This document shows positions 63,220 through 64,000 of a stretch of DNA of 64,000 nucleotides, piece after piece. Position 1 is the first letter of the stretch. Every line of letters starts with the position of its first letter. The position numbers and the translations under genes are program-made. The notes beneath the pieces are model-generated. The model saw only the letters and a list, made by a program, of their open reading frames with translations. It was not told the origin of the DNA and ran no database searches. This DNA is from Mycolicibacterium flavescens (GTDB lineage Bacteria > Actinomycetota > Actinomycetes > Mycobacteriales > Mycobacteriaceae), in the NCBI RefSeq assembly GCF_001722335.1, contig NZ_MIHA01000006.1, positions 62,001-126,000 of the forward strand. Direction: 5' to 3'.

Positions 63220-64000
63220 GCCGGTCGCCTCCCGCGGGTCGGGTCCAGATCGAGGTCGCGTCCGATGATCTCGCGCATGATCTCCGAAGTCCCGCCGTAC
63301 ACGCGGGTCACGCGCGCGTCGATCGCCGCGCGGGCGATCGGATACTCCCGCATGTAGCCGTACCCGCCGAAGAGCTGCTGGCAGCTGTCGAGGACTCGGA
63401 ACTCCATCTCGGTGGCCCACAGCTTGGCCTTGGCGGCGTCGGCGGGCGACAGCCGGCCCGCGTTCAGCTCGACGACGCAGCGGTCGATGAACGACTCGGC
63501 CACCGCCACCTCGGTGGCGGCGTCGGCCAGTACGAACCGCGTGTTCTGCAGGGCGCCAATGGGTTTGCCGAAGGCGGTGCGCTCGCGCACGTAGTCAACG
63601 GTCCACCGCAGCCCGGCGCGGGCCCGGCCCAGGCTGCCGACGGCGATCTGCATGCGTTCCTGCGGCAGGTTGCGCATCATGTACTCGAAACCGTGCCCGA
63701 TCTCGCCCAGCAGATTGCGCTTGGGCACCGCGACGTCGGTGAACGACAGCTCGGAGGTGTCCTGGCAGTGCAGGCCCAGCTTCTCGAGGTTGCGTCCGCG
63801 CTCGAATCCGGGCATGCCGCGCTCGAGCACCATCAGCGTCAGACCGCGATGACGGTCGGGGGAGGTGCGCACCGCGGTGATCAGCAGGTCGGCGTTCTGC
63901 CCGTTCGTGATGAACGTCTTGGCGCCGTTGACCACGAAGTGATCGCCGGCGTCGACCGCGGAGGTCCGGATACCCGCCACATCGGAGCCCGCGCCGGGTT
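63216..64000 (-). CDS. Acyl-CoA dehydrogenase (partial, N-terminus outside window)
   Basis: C-terminal 260 residues of an FAD acyl-CoA dehydrogenase. The frame is open through the right edge, where the codons read EPGAGSDVAGIRTSA, the family substrate/FAD motif. Further: FITNGQNADLLITAV, a central strand TSELSFTDVAVPKRNLLGE, then the C-terminal helices SCQQLFGGYGYMREYPIARAAIDARV and RVYGGTSEIMREIIGRDLDL. The start codon is beyond 64000. First gene seen in the leftward operon. Confidence 0.92.
   Translation of the reverse strand, partial: PGAGSDVAGIRTSAVDAGDHFVVNGAKTFITNGQNADLLITAVRTSPDRHRGLTLMVLERGMPGFERGRNLEKLGLHCQDTSELSFTDVAVPKRNLLGEIGHGFEYMMRNLPQERMQIAVGSLGRARAGLRWTVDYVRERTAFGKPIGALQNTRFVLADAATEVAVAESFIDRCVVELNAGRLSPADAAKAKLWATEMEFRVLDSCQQLFGGYGYMREYPIARAAIDARVTRVYGGTSEIMREIIGRDLDLDPTRGRRPA

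Overview
The window is high-GC actinobacterial DNA from a fast-growing Mycobacterium (Mycolicibacterium type). This rests on gene content and order. The run cobG, cobN, PPOX protein, dienelactone hydrolase, fxsA, lnt, ppm1, rbpA, lppI, lipT follows the M. tuberculosis Rv2064-Rv2045c neighbourhood as I remember it, but with pks12 absent and several other genes inserted. As in M. smegmatis, lnt and ppm1 are separate genes. Codon use looks uniform. I see no tRNA, rRNA, insertion sequence, prophage or CRISPR, and no gene-free stretch longer than about 160 bases.

Layout. 1-10147: cobalamin synthesis (cobG, partial at the left edge; cobN) interrupted by a TauD-type dioxygenase and a four-gene glycine betaine/choline-type ABC importer, with a 33-residue membrane peptide gene just before cobN. 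9767-16144: tandem PPOX proteins, a dienelactone hydrolase, fxsA, an amidohydrolase, the lipoprotein N-acyltransferase/polyprenol-phosphate-mannose synthase pair, and rbpA behind a SigH/SigE-like promoter. 16269-26875: mixed genes, including a winged-helix/hydrolase fusion, lipoproteins, lipT, a copper amine oxidase overlapping a kinase fusion, ynfA and an SCO6745-family protein. 26930-29747: gluconate regulator, kinase and permease. 29751-31789: three small membrane proteins, one a DoxX protein with eleven 11-residue repeats.

31883-51072 is a carbohydrate/polyol region. It has two FGGY kinases around a LysR regulator, then a SorC-type regulator facing a zinc polyol dehydrogenase. A long, mostly overlapping operon follows: CUT1 importer with two ATPases, DhaK-DhaL kinase, RpiB-type isomerase, CUT2 importer, SDR dehydrogenase. 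This matches the threitol/erythritol pathway worked out in M. smegmatis: import, oxidation to erythrulose, phosphorylation, isomerisation to erythrose 4-phosphate. The assignment comes from remembered sequence and gene order and was not searched.

51076-64000 looks like steroid or lipid catabolism: PadR regulator, a KstD-type dehydrogenase, a KshA-type Rieske oxygenase with a small four-cysteine protein, then a chain of leftward genes with many 4-base overlaps (acyl-CoA dehydrogenase cut by the right edge, FadD-type ligase, NTF2-like protein, SDR, HSL-type hydrolase, possible Fe(II) oxygenase, SDR, second KstD-like flavoprotein).

Most interesting points: the tetritol cluster with altered active-site positions in its kinase, isomerase and both ATPases; the SorC operator candidate; the winged-helix/hydrolase fusion beside three 11-bp-phased repeats; the 11-residue repeat tail; the kinase fusion after the amine oxidase; and the small peptide before cobN.
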